A DNA stretch of 64,000 nucleotides from Paenibacillus_I sp035510375 (lineage in GTDB: Bacteria > Bacillota > Bacilli > Paenibacillales > Paenibacillaceae). The translations under genes were made by a program, and so were the position numbers. Location of the stretch: the NCBI RefSeq assembly GCF_035510375.1, contig NZ_DATKHG010000003.1; one strand, written 5' to 3'. How positions within the stretch are numbered: the stretch's first letter is position 1; the number at the start of each line of letters is the position of its first letter. The notes below the pieces were generated by a model. The model was given only the letters and a program-made list of their open reading frames with translations, was not told the origin of the DNA and made no database searches. Shown piece by piece: positions 48,793-57,468 of the stretch.

Positions 48793-50328
48793 ATGGAAAG
48801 CAACGCGAATGGGGGATTGCATACCGTCATGGGCGAGTATCGAATGCTGAACTGGCTGGATGAACAAGCCGGCCGTAAATATGCCAATTTCATAAACGGT
48901 GAGTGGGTGGATAGCGCAACCGGACGTACCTCTCCACTCTACGAGTCGGCGCGTCCCTCCAAGAAAATCGGGGATTTTCCCGATTCGGACGAGGAAGATG
49001 TGAACCGTGCCGTCCAAGCGGCGCATGAAGCCTTCCGATCCTGGCGCAATACGTCCGGACCCGCAAGAGCCGGTGTTCTGTACCGGTTTGCGGATTTGCT
49101 GGAGCGAAACCGCGAAGAGCTGGCCTACATGCTGTCCGCCGAGCAGGGCAAGGTGCTTGCCGAGTCGCTGGGCGAGGTGCAGCGTGCGGCGAACGAGGCG
49201 CGCTTCGCAGCGGGTGAAGCCTTCCGTGTTGACGGACAGACGCTTCCAAGCGAGAACGATCAGATCCGCGGCGAGGTTATTCGTTACCCGATCGGCGTGG
49301 TCGCTTGCATTGCGCCATGGAATTTCCCGATTGTGACACCCGTGCGCAAGGTTGCGCCGGCGCTGGCATATGGCTGTACGGTCGTCTTGAAGCCGGCATC
49401 GGCAACCCCGTGGTCGTCGGTGCGGCTGATGGAGCTGCTGGCCGAAGCCGGACTGCCCAAAGGCGTTGTCAACTTGGTTCTGGGTTCCGGGAGCACGGCA
49501 GGGGATCCGCTTGTTTCGCATCCCCTTGTTAGCGGGATCAGCTTCACCGGCTCCACCGAGCTGGGCCTGCGCATCAACGGGATCGCCGCGGCACGACTGG
49601 CCAAAACACAATTGGAGTTGGGCGGCAAGAATGCCGCCCTGGTACTCGATTACGACAATCTGGACGGTGCGGCCGATCAGATTGTAACCGCCGCTTTCGC
49701 GTGCTCCGGTCAGCGCTGTACCGCGATCAGCAGGGTCATCGTGCAGAAGGACCTTGCTGGCAGACTGAACGGTCATATCATCGAGAGGATGAAGGCGATC
49801 AAGGTCGGCCCGGCATGGGCAGACGGCGTCGGCATGGGACCGCTCATCGACAAGAAGCAGCTCGAATCGGTCAAGGCTTACATCGCAACGGGAAAAAACG
49901 AAGGCGCCGTCTTGTCCTATGGAGGGGAAAGCCTGGACATGACGGGAGAGAACGGGGAAGAGGGCGGCTATTACCTGCAGCCTACGCTGTTTACCGACGT
50001 CACGAGGGGAATGACCATCGCGAAGGAAGAAATTTTCGGACCGGTGTTATCGGTTCTGGAGGCGGCGGATTGGGAGGAAGCCGTTGAGCTGGCGAATGCC
50101 ACGGAATACGGGCTTGCCGTGTCTGTCTTCACCGATCGTCTCGACCTTGCGGGAACGCTTCCGGATCTGATCGATGTCGGGATGGTTCATATCAATCACG
50201 GCACTGCCAGTCAGGCGCATATGCCATTCGGCGGCGTGAAGAGCTCGGGCTTTGGCCCTTTCTCCATTGGCCATACGAACCAGGAGTTTTTCACAAACGT
50301 GAAAGCCGTTTATATGAAATCCAGATAG
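48793..50328 (+). CDS. NAD(P)-dependent aldehyde dehydrogenase
   Basis: 511 residues. Motifs in order: IAPWNFPIVTP, KPASATPWSS, FTGSTELG, catalytic Glu in LELGGKNAALV, and catalytic Cys in ACSGQRCTAIS (about residue 310). The start is uncertain: ATG 48793 has no clear site, and ATGs at 48829 and 48844 are possible, the last giving the usual family N-terminus (LNWLDEQAGRKYANFINGEW). CoA-independent; methylmalonate-semialdehyde dehydrogenase-like overall sequence, so the substrate may be a semialdehyde produced by the GarR- or ADH-like enzyme. Last metabolic gene before LacI-2. Confidence 0.9.
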   Translation: MESNANGGLHTVMGEYRMLNWLDEQAGRKYANFINGEWVDSATGRTSPLYESARPSKKIGDFPDSDEEDVNRAVQAAHEAFRSWRNTSGPARAGVLYRFADLLERNREELAYMLSAEQGKVLAESLGEVQRAANEARFAAGEAFRVDGQTLPSENDQIRGEVIRYPIGVVACIAPWNFPIVTPVRKVAPALAYGCTVVLKPASATPWSSVRLMELLAEAGLPKGVVNLVLGSGSTAGDPLVSHPLVSGISFTGSTELGLRINGIAAARLAKTQLELGGKNAALVLDYDNLDGAADQIVTAAFACSGQRCTAISRVIVQKDLAGRLNGHIIERMKAIKVGPAWADGVGMGPLIDKKQLESVKAYIATGKNEGAVLSYGGESLDMTGENGEEGGYYLQPTLFTDVTRGMTIAKEEIFGPVLSVLEAADWEEAVELANATEYGLAVSVFTDRLDLAGTLPDLIDVGMVHINHGTASQAHMPFGGVKSSGFGPFSIGHTNQEFFTNVKAVYMKSR

Positions 50329-50482
50329 TCCATTGCTGGGAGGTTCAACCATGCACATGGTGTCGGGCTGGCAAGGGATCTGGTCCGCACCTTGCTCAAA
50401 GCCGATTAGGGCCCGAGCAGCATTTGCGATTAGGCAGGTTATAACTTAGTAATGATTAAGCAATTATGGGAATGGTGAGAGC

Positions 50483-51511
50483 ATGAACATTACAATCGTG
50501 GATGTAGCCCAAAAAGCCGGCGTCTCTAAAACAACCGTATCACGCATTATTAACAATCAGTACGGGCATACGACCGAAGAGACGAGGCAGCGTGTACTTA
50601 ACGTCATCAAGGAGCTGGATTATCGGCCGAACGCACTTGCCAAAGGCTTGAAATCCATGCAAACCAATGTGATCGGTATGGTGCTGTCCAATTTGAAGAA
50701 CCCATTCTGGTCATCGGTTCTGGAAGGCGTGGAGGATGCATGCCGCGGTCTCGGCTATCATCTGATGATCTGTAACTCCGATGAGGAGCCAAGCAAGGAA
50801 GAGCAGTACATCCGGGAGTTTCGGATGAGACAGGTGGACGGAATCGTCATCAATCCCACCGCCCGAAATCCCGGTTTCTTCCGGTCGCTGGTCGAGTCGC
50901 GCTATCCGCTTGTTGTTCTCAACCGAAGAATTCCTGGAATAGCCGTTAATAACGTAGTGATAAACAATATCCAGGGTGCCTCTATGGCGGTCAGGCATCT
51001 GCTGGATAACGGGAGAAAGAAAATCGCCGCATTTGCCTACCGCAATGAGTATGTAAGCACCTGGCTTGAACGGATTGAAGGGTATCGGTTGGCGTTGCTT
51101 GATAATGGATTTACGCCGGAAGATTATCGTATCGTGGAATCCGAACAGGAGAGCGGGAGAATCAAGGAAGCGGTAATCCGTTTTTTAAGGGAATATCCGG
51201 ATACGGACGCCGTGTTCTCCACCAACAACATGGTTACACTGGAGGTCATGGACGGTATACGGGAGCTTAATTTGCGCATTCCGGATGACGTAGCCGTCGT
51301 CGGTTATGATGAAACGGTCTGGTCCAAGCACCTTAATCCGCCGCTGACGACCATTCAGCAGCCGGGTTATCGACTCGGGCGGATCGCTGCGGAGATGCTG
51401 ATCAAGGCAATCAAGGCAAAGAAACCCGCAAAGCCCAAAACGGTGGTACTGGAGCCGGCACTAATTATCCGCGAATCTAGCGGCCGAGCACGTTCGGGAA
51501 AGACACTTTGA
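50483..51511 (+). CDS. LacI family transcriptional regulator 2
   Basis: 342 residues, ATG 50483. HTH ITIVDVAQKAGVSKTTVSRI, hinge NALAKGLKS, and a sugar-binding-fold domain. Clearly a paralogue of LacI-1 at 39.4 kb, sharing most of the effector-domain landmarks (LMICN, FSTNN, VGYDETxWS). It closes the plus-strand operon, 154 bp after the aldehyde dehydrogenase. The two regulators on either flank may divide sensing of substrate and intermediate. Confidence 0.92.
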   Translation: MNITIVDVAQKAGVSKTTVSRIINNQYGHTTEETRQRVLNVIKELDYRPNALAKGLKSMQTNVIGMVLSNLKNPFWSSVLEGVEDACRGLGYHLMICNSDEEPSKEEQYIREFRMRQVDGIVINPTARNPGFFRSLVESRYPLVVLNRRIPGIAVNNVVINNIQGASMAVRHLLDNGRKKIAAFAYRNEYVSTWLERIEGYRLALLDNGFTPEDYRIVESEQESGRIKEAVIRFLREYPDTDAVFSTNNMVTLEVMDGIRELNLRIPDDVAVVGYDETVWSKHLNPPLTTIQQPGYRLGRIAAEMLIKAIKAKKPAKPKTVVLEPALIIRESSGRARSGKTL

Positions 51512-51547
51512 AGATGGTGTCGGTGTTCAAGAACATTGACCGAATGA

Positions 51548-51572
51548 AGTCCGCGTAAATCGCGGGCTTTTG
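51548..51572 (+). terminator. terminator after LacI-2
   Basis: AGTCCGCG (51548-51555), loop TAAAT, CGCGGGCT (51561-51568, one G-T), then TTTTG. 37 bp after the stop codon. Confidence 0.65.
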
Positions 51573-51621
51573 TGCGCTTGGCAGCGCATCGACTAAGCGA
51601 TAGCCACAGCAAATCATACAG

Positions 51622-51645
51622 CAGGCCGCTTAAAAAAGCGGCCTG
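51622..51645 (+). repeat. perfect 10-bp inverted repeat
   Basis: CAGGCCGCTT - AAAA - AAGCGGCCTG. No T-run follows on either strand. A second hairpin 50 bp beyond the LacI-2 terminator; function unclear. Confidence 0.6.
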
Positions 51646-52243
51646 ACACCGGAATTGTAGTTAAGGTTACCGACTTCATTGAATCCATTGTCGAAGGACA
51701 AGAACATGTATCGTTAGCCGGGGCCGGTAAATCCGGCGATTATGCAATCCTCTGTATGTTTTAGTTTCAACTCTTTCGAATGGTGGCAGGGTGTGTGCCT
51801 TGGAATTGCCCAATGGGGCAGTATTCCCCCCCCTCGGCCGAGCTGAACCGTTATTCCCGGACGCTGCCAAGGCGAACAAGGCCGCAGCAGCTTTCAGAAA
51901 GCGAACCGTGGACGCCACGGGGCGGCATCCACAAAATCTAGTAGGAGGCTAGCCGTCTCGTCTGCCGCCATCGTCAAAAGATGCCGCCGGCTTCGATATT
52001 ACCTTCTCCACACAGGCCGACTAACTATTTCACAAAATCAGTATTTTGTACATATGTGTATAAACTGCTGTGTTTAACGGCACTTCCGTAGTACAATGAC
52101 AAGAACATACTTGAATTGATAAACGGGACAGCTACATGGCCTCCTTTAGCCGTTTAGCCGTCTACCGTTCCCATGTTCGTCGATGTGTCACACATATTCC
52201 ACCGTGATGACGACATTCTCCTCAACGCTTTAAATGCTCTGAA

Positions 52244-53716
52244 TCAGGTACCGCAAAAGGTTCGGTAAGGACGCGTCGATGGCTCGGGCAGCGTGCAGTA
52301 ATCTGCCTGTTGGGGGGCGAGCGCGTAAGGGCTCTTAAGAACATCAAGAAGCCGCTCCATCACGCTGTAGTCCCCTTGTTTCACCGCGGCTTCCAATGCC
52401 TCTTCTACCCGGTGGTTGCGAGGGATCACCGCGGGATTGCTGTTCCGCATCAACTGATGCGAGGAAGCTTCTGATTCCTGCTGCCTGCCTAGTCTCGCCT
52501 GCCACCGCTCATGCCACTGAGCATATTCCGCGGTGCCGAACAGGACCGTATCCTCCGGCTTATCAAAAGTTAATGCGCGGAACGTATTGGTGTAGTCCGC
52601 ACGATACTTCTTCATCATACTGAGCAGGTCTTCAATAAGGGATTCATCCTGTGGCTCTTCGTTAAAGACCCCCAGTTTTGCCCTCACTCCCGCGAGCCAA
52701 TTACGGTGATACAACTCGCTGAAATCTGATATCGCATCCTCTGCCAGTTCGACAGCCTGGTCCTCTTCGTCATGCAGCAGAGGCAGCAGGGTTTCAGCAA
52801 ATCTCGCGAGATTCCACGCCGCAATACTCGGCTGATTGCCATAGGCATAGCGGCCATGAGTGTCAATGGAACTGAATACCGTTTCCGGGTCATAGTCATC
52901 CATGAAGGCACAAGGACCATAATCAATGGTTTCTCCGCTAAGGGCCATATTGTCGGTGTTCATCACCCCGTGAATAAAGCCGACGAGCTGCCATTTGGCA
53001 ATCAGCACGGCCTGACGCTTGATCACTTCCTGCAGCAGGGAAAGATAGCGGTTCTCATCAGCGTCAACTTCCGGAAAATGTCTCTGCAAGGTGTAATCGG
53101 CCAGGGTCCGGAGCTCCTCAACCGTGCCCCATTGTGAAACGTATTGAAAAGTGCCGACGCGCAGATGACTGGCAGCCACGCGGGTGAGAATGGCGCCGGG
53201 TTGCTCGGTTTCGCGGATTATCGTCTCACCGGTTGTCACCACCGCCAGGCTGCGGGTTGTAGCAATACCAAGCGCATGCATGGCTTCGCTGATGATGTAT
53301 TCGCGCAGCATCGGTCCAAGTGCCGCACGACCATCGCCTCGGCGGGAGTATGGCGTTCTGCCTGAACCTTTAAGCTGAATATCAACCCGCTCGCCTTGGG
53401 GAGTGAGCTGTTCGCCAAGCAGCAGAGCCCGGCCGTCCCCCAACATGGTAAAATGACCGAATTGATGCCCTGCATAAGCTTGAGCAAGAGGCAAAGCGCC
53501 TTCAGGAATCCGATTGCCCGCAAACACCGCTACGCCATCATTGCTTTGAAGCGATTCGGCGTTCAGCCCCAGGGATGTTGCCAACGGACGATTAAGGATG
53601 ATCAACTTCGGTGAGCGTACCGGAGTTGGATTGAGCCTGGTAAAAACGGACTCCGGCAGGCGAGCATAACTGTTGTCGAAGTTCCATCCTGTTTCTATTG
53701 CTTTGTTCTCTGTCAT
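52244..53716 (-). CDS. selO: SelO/YdiU family protein adenylyltransferase (AMPylase)
   Basis: 490 residues from ATG 53716, with AAAGGAGATACGA before it. Pseudokinase-fold SelO markers: TPVRSPKLIILN, LGDGRALLLGEQ, QLKGSGRTPYSRRGDGRAALGPMLREY (in parts), then GVMNTDNMALSGETIDYGPCAFMDDYDP near residue 240. The C-terminus ends FCGT, with Cys at the place where some relatives have selenocysteine. SelO transfers AMP from ATP to Ser/Thr/Tyr of target proteins during redox stress. Base composition is lower in G+C than the flanks, so it may have been acquired. Single gene, convergent with LacI-2. Confidence 0.95.
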   Translation of the reverse strand: MTENKAIETGWNFDNSYARLPESVFTRLNPTPVRSPKLIILNRPLATSLGLNAESLQSNDGVAVFAGNRIPEGALPLAQAYAGHQFGHFTMLGDGRALLLGEQLTPQGERVDIQLKGSGRTPYSRRGDGRAALGPMLREYIISEAMHALGIATTRSLAVVTTGETIIRETEQPGAILTRVAASHLRVGTFQYVSQWGTVEELRTLADYTLQRHFPEVDADENRYLSLLQEVIKRQAVLIAKWQLVGFIHGVMNTDNMALSGETIDYGPCAFMDDYDPETVFSSIDTHGRYAYGNQPSIAAWNLARFAETLLPLLHDEEDQAVELAEDAISDFSELYHRNWLAGVRAKLGVFNEEPQDESLIEDLLSMMKKYRADYTNTFRALTFDKPEDTVLFGTAEYAQWHERWQARLGRQQESEASSHQLMRNSNPAVIPRNHRVEEALEAAVKQGDYSVMERLLDVLKSPYALAPQQADYCTLPEPSTRPYRTFCGT

Positions 53717-53935
53717 TCGTATCTCCTTTATTTCTTTTGTCTTTTGGTGTCTTAGGTTTTTTCTGCACATTAAACGCATTAAACAAAAATCATAGGCATT
53801 ATGATAGGTTCAGTTATCTATTTTCTACATCAACACAAGGCAGCCCCTTTAGGGTTTACTTCTGCCAATTTATTATACCCTTTCCACACTTCGTTGGCGC
53901 CCTTTTTGTACCCAACAATTCTTATCCCATAAATT

Positions 53936-53964
53936 AAAAAGCCGCATATTATGCGACTTTTAAT
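53936..53964 (-). terminator. bidirectional terminator between SelO and 54-kb gene
   Basis: AAAAGCCGCATA pairs with TATGCGACTTTT (one mismatch C-A) with A-runs/T-runs on the two sides. It would serve the minus-strand hypothetical gene ending at 54015. The 53717-53935 stretch otherwise holds nothing evident. Confidence 0.65.
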
Positions 53965-54014
53965 GGGTCAATGTTTTTGACATCCGTCAATCCTCATCCA
54001 TCCAGCATCATCTT

Positions 54015-54530
54015 TCACAGCGCGGCAAGCCACTCAAGGCTCCTTATCATATGTTCGATCAAGGCAGGAATGTCCTCAATCTGATCTTCGTTAATGCGCC
54101 GGTTGAACCGCAGCTCGATGACATCCCGCCATACGGCAGGCTCCTCGCCGTAAACGATACTCAACGTTTGGACGGGCGGCATTTCCGGCTGCCAAACCGA
54201 ACGAACCGCCTGATCGATGCGGCGGCACTCCTCCGGCCAGTCGCGGACCTGCTTGTAGAATCGCACAAGAAGCGTACAGGCAGGTGTGCTGCCGGGTGTC
54301 TCCAGTATTTCGGCAGCCAGGTCGTCGAGCGACGATTCCAGTACGACCTCTCCCGTCACCGTTCCGCTGCCTGCCAGCATGAATTGAAGAGTGAACTTGC
54401 GGGACATCACCGCCATGTCCAGCAGATCCTCCCGGTTTGTGATCTGAATCTTCCCCTCGATGTTATCGAGATCGTACAGTTGATTCTCAAAGGCTATCTT
54501 CAAGTTTTCCAAAACTGTCGGATCGAACAT
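54015..54530 (-). CDS. hypothetical protein
   Basis: 171 residues, ATG 54530. No family recognised. Alternating strands and amphipathic helices (LLDMAVMSRKFTLQFMLAG; FYKQVRDWPEECRRID), no signal peptide or membrane segment, acidic overall, C-terminal helix ending LEWLAAL. Probably a soluble cytoplasmic protein. GAGTGGGTGAGA lies just before the start. No partner genes on the same strand within 300 bp. Confidence 0.6.
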   Translation of the reverse strand: MFDPTVLENLKIAFENQLYDLDNIEGKIQITNREDLLDMAVMSRKFTLQFMLAGSGTVTGEVVLESSLDDLAAEILETPGSTPACTLLVRFYKQVRDWPEECRRIDQAVRSVWQPEMPPVQTLSIVYGEEPAVWRDVIELRFNRRINEDQIEDIPALIEHMIRSLEWLAAL

Positions 54531-54777
54531 ATCGTCTCACCCACTCCTTCCGTCCGGTCGGCTCACTTCAACAGCATGCCCCGTCCAACGGCTTGGAAGT
54601 CTTTGGGGTGTAACAAGTACGGTTGCGGAATGCAATTTAGGAGAAGGTGGATGCCCAAGTACTGTTCCAACAAACTTTTGGAAAATCGCCGGAAAGCCTT
54701 AAATTTCCTAAGGCGCCTGATGCTAAAGATCTTGTTCGAAGCGTTGCAGCAAGCCGGTCAAATACGATCACCAAACG

Positions 54778-54804
54778 AAGGCTGCCGTTCGATTCGGCAG
54801 CCTT
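54778..54804 (+). terminator. hairpin with weak tails
   Basis: AAGGCTGCCG (54778-54787) pairs perfectly with CGGCAGCCTT (54795-54804). Tail TTGGTATT on the plus strand and CGTTTGG on the minus. It could end the small minus gene at 54828. The remainder of 54531-54777 shows no supported gene. Confidence 0.5.
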
Positions 54805-54827
54805 TGGTATTCAAGTATCGATTCGAT

Positions 54828-55019
54828 TTATTCTGAATCCTTCGTATAAAAAGCATTCTCCTCCGGCCGACTATGGCCGTAAAGCCGTACATAGATTTGC
54901 TCAATCTCTTCGCCGGTCAGATCGCCCTGCTTCAGCAGATCCTCCGCTATGGCGTGGACGAAGCCGGCGTATTCGCGAACCAGCTTTTTTACTTGGAGCA
55001 TCTGCTCCTTCAGCAGCAC
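54828..55019 (-). pseudogene. FtsH/M41 peptidase C-terminal fragment (possible small gene)
   Basis: 63 residues from GTG 55019. VLLKEQMLQVKKLVREYAGF and AIAEDLLKQGDLTGEEIEQI resemble the last helices of the FtsH M41 protease domain, where the pattern ...LL-x5-L-x-GEEI-x2-I recurs. The frame stays open leftwards for ~30 codons before a TAG but lacks HEAGH and ATPase parts. It may be the tail of a lost gene, or a stand-alone small protein. The similarity is read by eye and could be coincidental. Confidence 0.4.
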
Positions 55020-55227
55020 GTTGATTTTTGGCCGGAGAGCCTTTAATGCATCGGGACGAGAGCCCGACGCAAGCCAACACGGTTGGATTATTCTATGAAA
55101 AGTTAACCCCCTAAATGACTCATATCCAAAGCCGCGCGAGCTAATGTTGAGACTTCTGCTTTTGCCATGAAAAAATGTTACCTGGAAGGTTCCTCACATC
55201 AAGCAATGACGGAACCTAATCTTATAA

Positions 55228-55270
55228 AATAAAAAAATAACCACCGCCCGTAACGGGGTAATGGTTATCG
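55228..55270 (-). terminator. terminator of the small gene at 55.3 kb
   Basis: On the minus strand ATAACCA-TT-ACCCCG pairs with CGGG-CG-GTGGTTAT (one G-T), followed by TTTTTTATTTT. Strong. Confidence 0.85.
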
Positions 55271-55295
55271 TCATAACGAATGCAGGAATACATGG

Positions 55296-55496
55296 TTACT
55301 TTTGTTTGACCGGGTTGTATTTCATCGCTTGGTCCGTCTCATCCGAGCATGTCTCAATCCGGCTCACCTTGTCCCATAATTCGAGCGTCAATGCAACCAG
55401 CGCCCGCTGCTGTTCAATCGACATGCCTGTTTTTATTTCTTCTGCATAACCAAGATCTCTCTGCAAATCAACAAGCTTCTTTCGGCTCCACGTCAT
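55296..55496 (-). CDS. small hypothetical protein
   Basis: 66 residues from ATG 55496, with CGGGAG upstream and a strong terminator 26 bp downstream, so transcription is likely. Charged helical protein (EQQRALVALTLELWDKVSRI), suggestive of a small helical hairpin similar in size to Spo0E-like peptides, but the Spo0E SQxLD motif is absent. No assignment. Confidence 0.6.
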   Translation of the reverse strand: MTWSRKKLVDLQRDLGYAEEIKTGMSIEQQRALVALTLELWDKVSRIETCSDETDQAMKYNPVKQK

Positions 55497-55643
55497 GCTA
55501 CCAACTCCCGTTCGATTCGAGTTGATGATAGAGACTGATCGATCGTCGATTCGTAAGCAAGGCCAGCGTTACCTGGTAGATATATATGGCCGTATATCCA
55601 AAGCTATGCATAATAAGAATCGCGTCTATCAGCCACGCGAGCC

Positions 55644-57002
55644 CTAACCGATGATGATTTTGCCTTCGGCATATTTGTAAAGTTCTTTATCCGGTTTCGG
55701 CGTTAAAGCGTAGGCCAGAGTAAGAGGACCCAATCTGCCAACAAACATCATCAGGGCAATGAGAATTTTACCGATCAGCGTTAGATCCGGGGTCAGGCCC
55801 ATGCTGAGACCTACCGTGCCGAAGGCGGAAGTCACCTCGAACAAAATCATCAGAAAAGGGTGGTTTTCGGTTGTGGACAAAATCATCGCAACCAAAACAA
55901 TCAGAAAAACGGCAAGTATGGATAGCGTAATCGCTTTAAGAATGCGGTCTTGGGCCAAGCGGTATCGGTAGATCGAAATGTTATCCTTTCCGCGCACCAT
56001 GGCGATCATCGCGCCGATCAGTATCGTAAACGTCGTGGTTTTGATGCCGCCGCCCGTTGAACCGGGCGATGCGCCTATAAACATCAGAATGATGATGAAA
56101 AATTGCGTGGCCTGGCGAAGCGCGGCGATGTCCAATGTATTGGGACCGGCCGTTCGCGGGGCGACGGACTGGAAGAACGATGCCATAACCTTGCCCGCCC
56201 AATCGAGCGGTCCCAATGTTTCGACATTGGTAAATTCGAAAATAAAGATGACGACCGTACCGACCAGGAGCAGCGCAGCCGACATCGTGAGCACGACCTT
56301 GGAGTGAAGCGTCAATTTTCTTCGCTCCCGATAATCCACAACATCGGCAATGACGATAAACCCGATACCGCCCAAAATAATCAATCCCGTTACGACCAGA
56401 TTGACAAGCGGATCGGTGGCGTAGCCGGTAAAGCTGCTGAACGGACCGGTGATGGGGCCGAACAGGTCGAACCCGGCATTGTTGAACATGGAGATGGCGT
56501 GCCAAACGCCGTAATAAATCGCCTGTCCGAGGGGCATGTCGAACGACCAGCGCACGGTCAGCAGCGTTGCTCCGGCCGCTTCGATCACAAGTGAATAAAT
56601 CAATACCCTGCGGATCAGCCGCACGATTCCTTCCATGCTGTTCTGATTTAGCGCCTCTTGAAGGATCAAGCGTTCTTTAAACGAAATCCGTCTGCGGAAA
56701 ACAAGCGCAATGAGGGTTCCCATCGTCATGAACCCAAGTCCGCCCACTTGTATGAGGCTGATAATGACGATTTCGCCGAAGGTGGACCAATGCGTGCCGG
56801 TATCCACCACGACCAACCCGGTGACGCAGGCTGCCGATGTGGCGGTAAATAGAGCGTCGATAAACGGTGTTCGTACCCCCTGCTCGGAAGAGATCGGCAG
56901 CGTCAGCAGAAAGGCGCCCAATAAAATGATGCAGGCAAATCCGAATGCGAGAATTTGCGGCGGAGTAAACCGGTGCAGCGGAAAATGGTTGAATTTGGTC
57001 AC
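55644..57002 (-). CDS. ktrB: TrkH/KtrB family potassium uptake protein
   Basis: 452 residues. Four repeated membrane-pore-membrane units; the selectivity segments are recognisable as TSAACVTGLVVVDTG, MFNNAGFDLFGP, FIGASPGSTGGGIKT and SAFGTVGLSMGLTP. Ktr-type pores need a cytoplasmic KtrA/TrkA RCK ring, which is not in the window (B. subtilis KtrD/KtrC are also unlinked). Start ATG 57002, GGAGAG upstream. Imports K+ (with Na+) for osmotic adaptation. A ydaO or other K+-linked riboswitch was looked for upstream and not found. Confidence 0.93.
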   Translation of the reverse strand: MTKFNHFPLHRFTPPQILAFGFACIILLGAFLLTLPISSEQGVRTPFIDALFTATSAACVTGLVVVDTGTHWSTFGEIVIISLIQVGGLGFMTMGTLIALVFRRRISFKERLILQEALNQNSMEGIVRLIRRVLIYSLVIEAAGATLLTVRWSFDMPLGQAIYYGVWHAISMFNNAGFDLFGPITGPFSSFTGYATDPLVNLVVTGLIILGGIGFIVIADVVDYRERRKLTLHSKVVLTMSAALLLVGTVVIFIFEFTNVETLGPLDWAGKVMASFFQSVAPRTAGPNTLDIAALRQATQFFIIILMFIGASPGSTGGGIKTTTFTILIGAMIAMVRGKDNISIYRYRLAQDRILKAITLSILAVFLIVLVAMILSTTENHPFLMILFEVTSAFGTVGLSMGLTPDLTLIGKILIALMMFVGRLGPLTLAYALTPKPDKELYKYAEGKIIIG

Positions 57003-57071
57003 GATAGCTCTCTCCTCTGTTTGTCGCCGAATATAGGATTCCCATTTTAATTACACCCATTCCATCCATTA

Positions 57072-57112
57072 CAAAAAGCCGCAGGAAAGCACGACTTCCC
57101 CGCGGCTTATTT
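57072..57112 (-). terminator. terminator upstream of ktrB
   Basis: On the minus strand AAGCCGCGGGGAAG pairs with CTTTCCTGCGGCTT with small mismatches, then TTTTTG. It reads in the minus direction, so it ends a transcript coming from the small frame at 57.2 kb. Confidence 0.65.
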
Positions 57113-57153
57113 TCAAGCTGGACGATTATGCCAAGCTGCGATGATGAATTGAA

Positions 57154-57360
57154 TCATACTCTTTTCAGAGCTTCCAGTAAAGCTATAACAATACCGAAAA
57201 ACATATTTAAAAACTCATTCTTTAAGAAGTTAACGCTTACAATCGTCGCTTTCACCGTTTCCCTTCCTTTTTTTCGTCTTTTCTCCCGTTCCTGTTCCCA
57301 CTTCATGACGGAAACGTACCAAAGGCGCCGTATTTTCAATTTTCGCGCGCCGATCGGCAT
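57154..57360 (-). CDS. possible small basic membrane protein
   Basis: Up to 68 residues; an internal ATG (57306) gives 50. The sequence is basic at first (KWEQEREKRRKKGRETVK), then amphipathic/hydrophobic (FLNMFFGIVIALLEAL), as in small membrane-associated or leader peptides. No clear ribosome binding site. The terminator immediately downstream implies some minus-strand transcript here. Low support. The rest of 57003-57468 is AT-rich and without genes. Confidence 0.3.
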   Translation of the reverse strand: MPIGARKLKIRRLWYVSVMKWEQEREKRRKKGRETVKATIVSVNFLKNEFLNMFFGIVIALLEALKRV

Positions 57361-57468
57361 GATCCGGGCGCCGCAGCTTGCCGCCGATCAGGCTCTTGCT
57401 TCGAACACCGGCCGATATGCCATCATATTTTATATGGTGAGCGAGAGAACGAACATGGAGATGATAAG

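Larger units (their letters stand above)
51512..52243 (+). other. 732-bp gap between LacI-2 and SelO
   Basis: No gene I can support. It contains a terminator (51548-51572), a 10-bp perfect inverted repeat (51622-51645), and an AT-rich stretch (52020-52130) with CAAAATCAGTATTTTG-type palindromes. A 48-codon plus-strand frame at 51800-51950 and an 80-codon minus-strand frame at 51676-51918 have no convincing start or relatives. Confidence 0.6.

Noticed and set aside
51676..51918. 80-codon minus-strand frame in the LacI-2/SelO gap
   Set aside because: No ribosome binding site, no relatives recognised, low-complexity start. Cannot be supported.
54647..55024. 125-codon plus-strand frame near 54.7 kb
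   Set aside because: It runs through a hairpin and antisense to the M41-like fragment, with an Arg/Pro-rich shadow-like C-terminus.
55644..57002. c-di-AMP (ydaO) riboswitch upstream of ktrB
   Set aside because: The leader is only ~70 nt before a terminator of another transcript and lacks the ydaO core.
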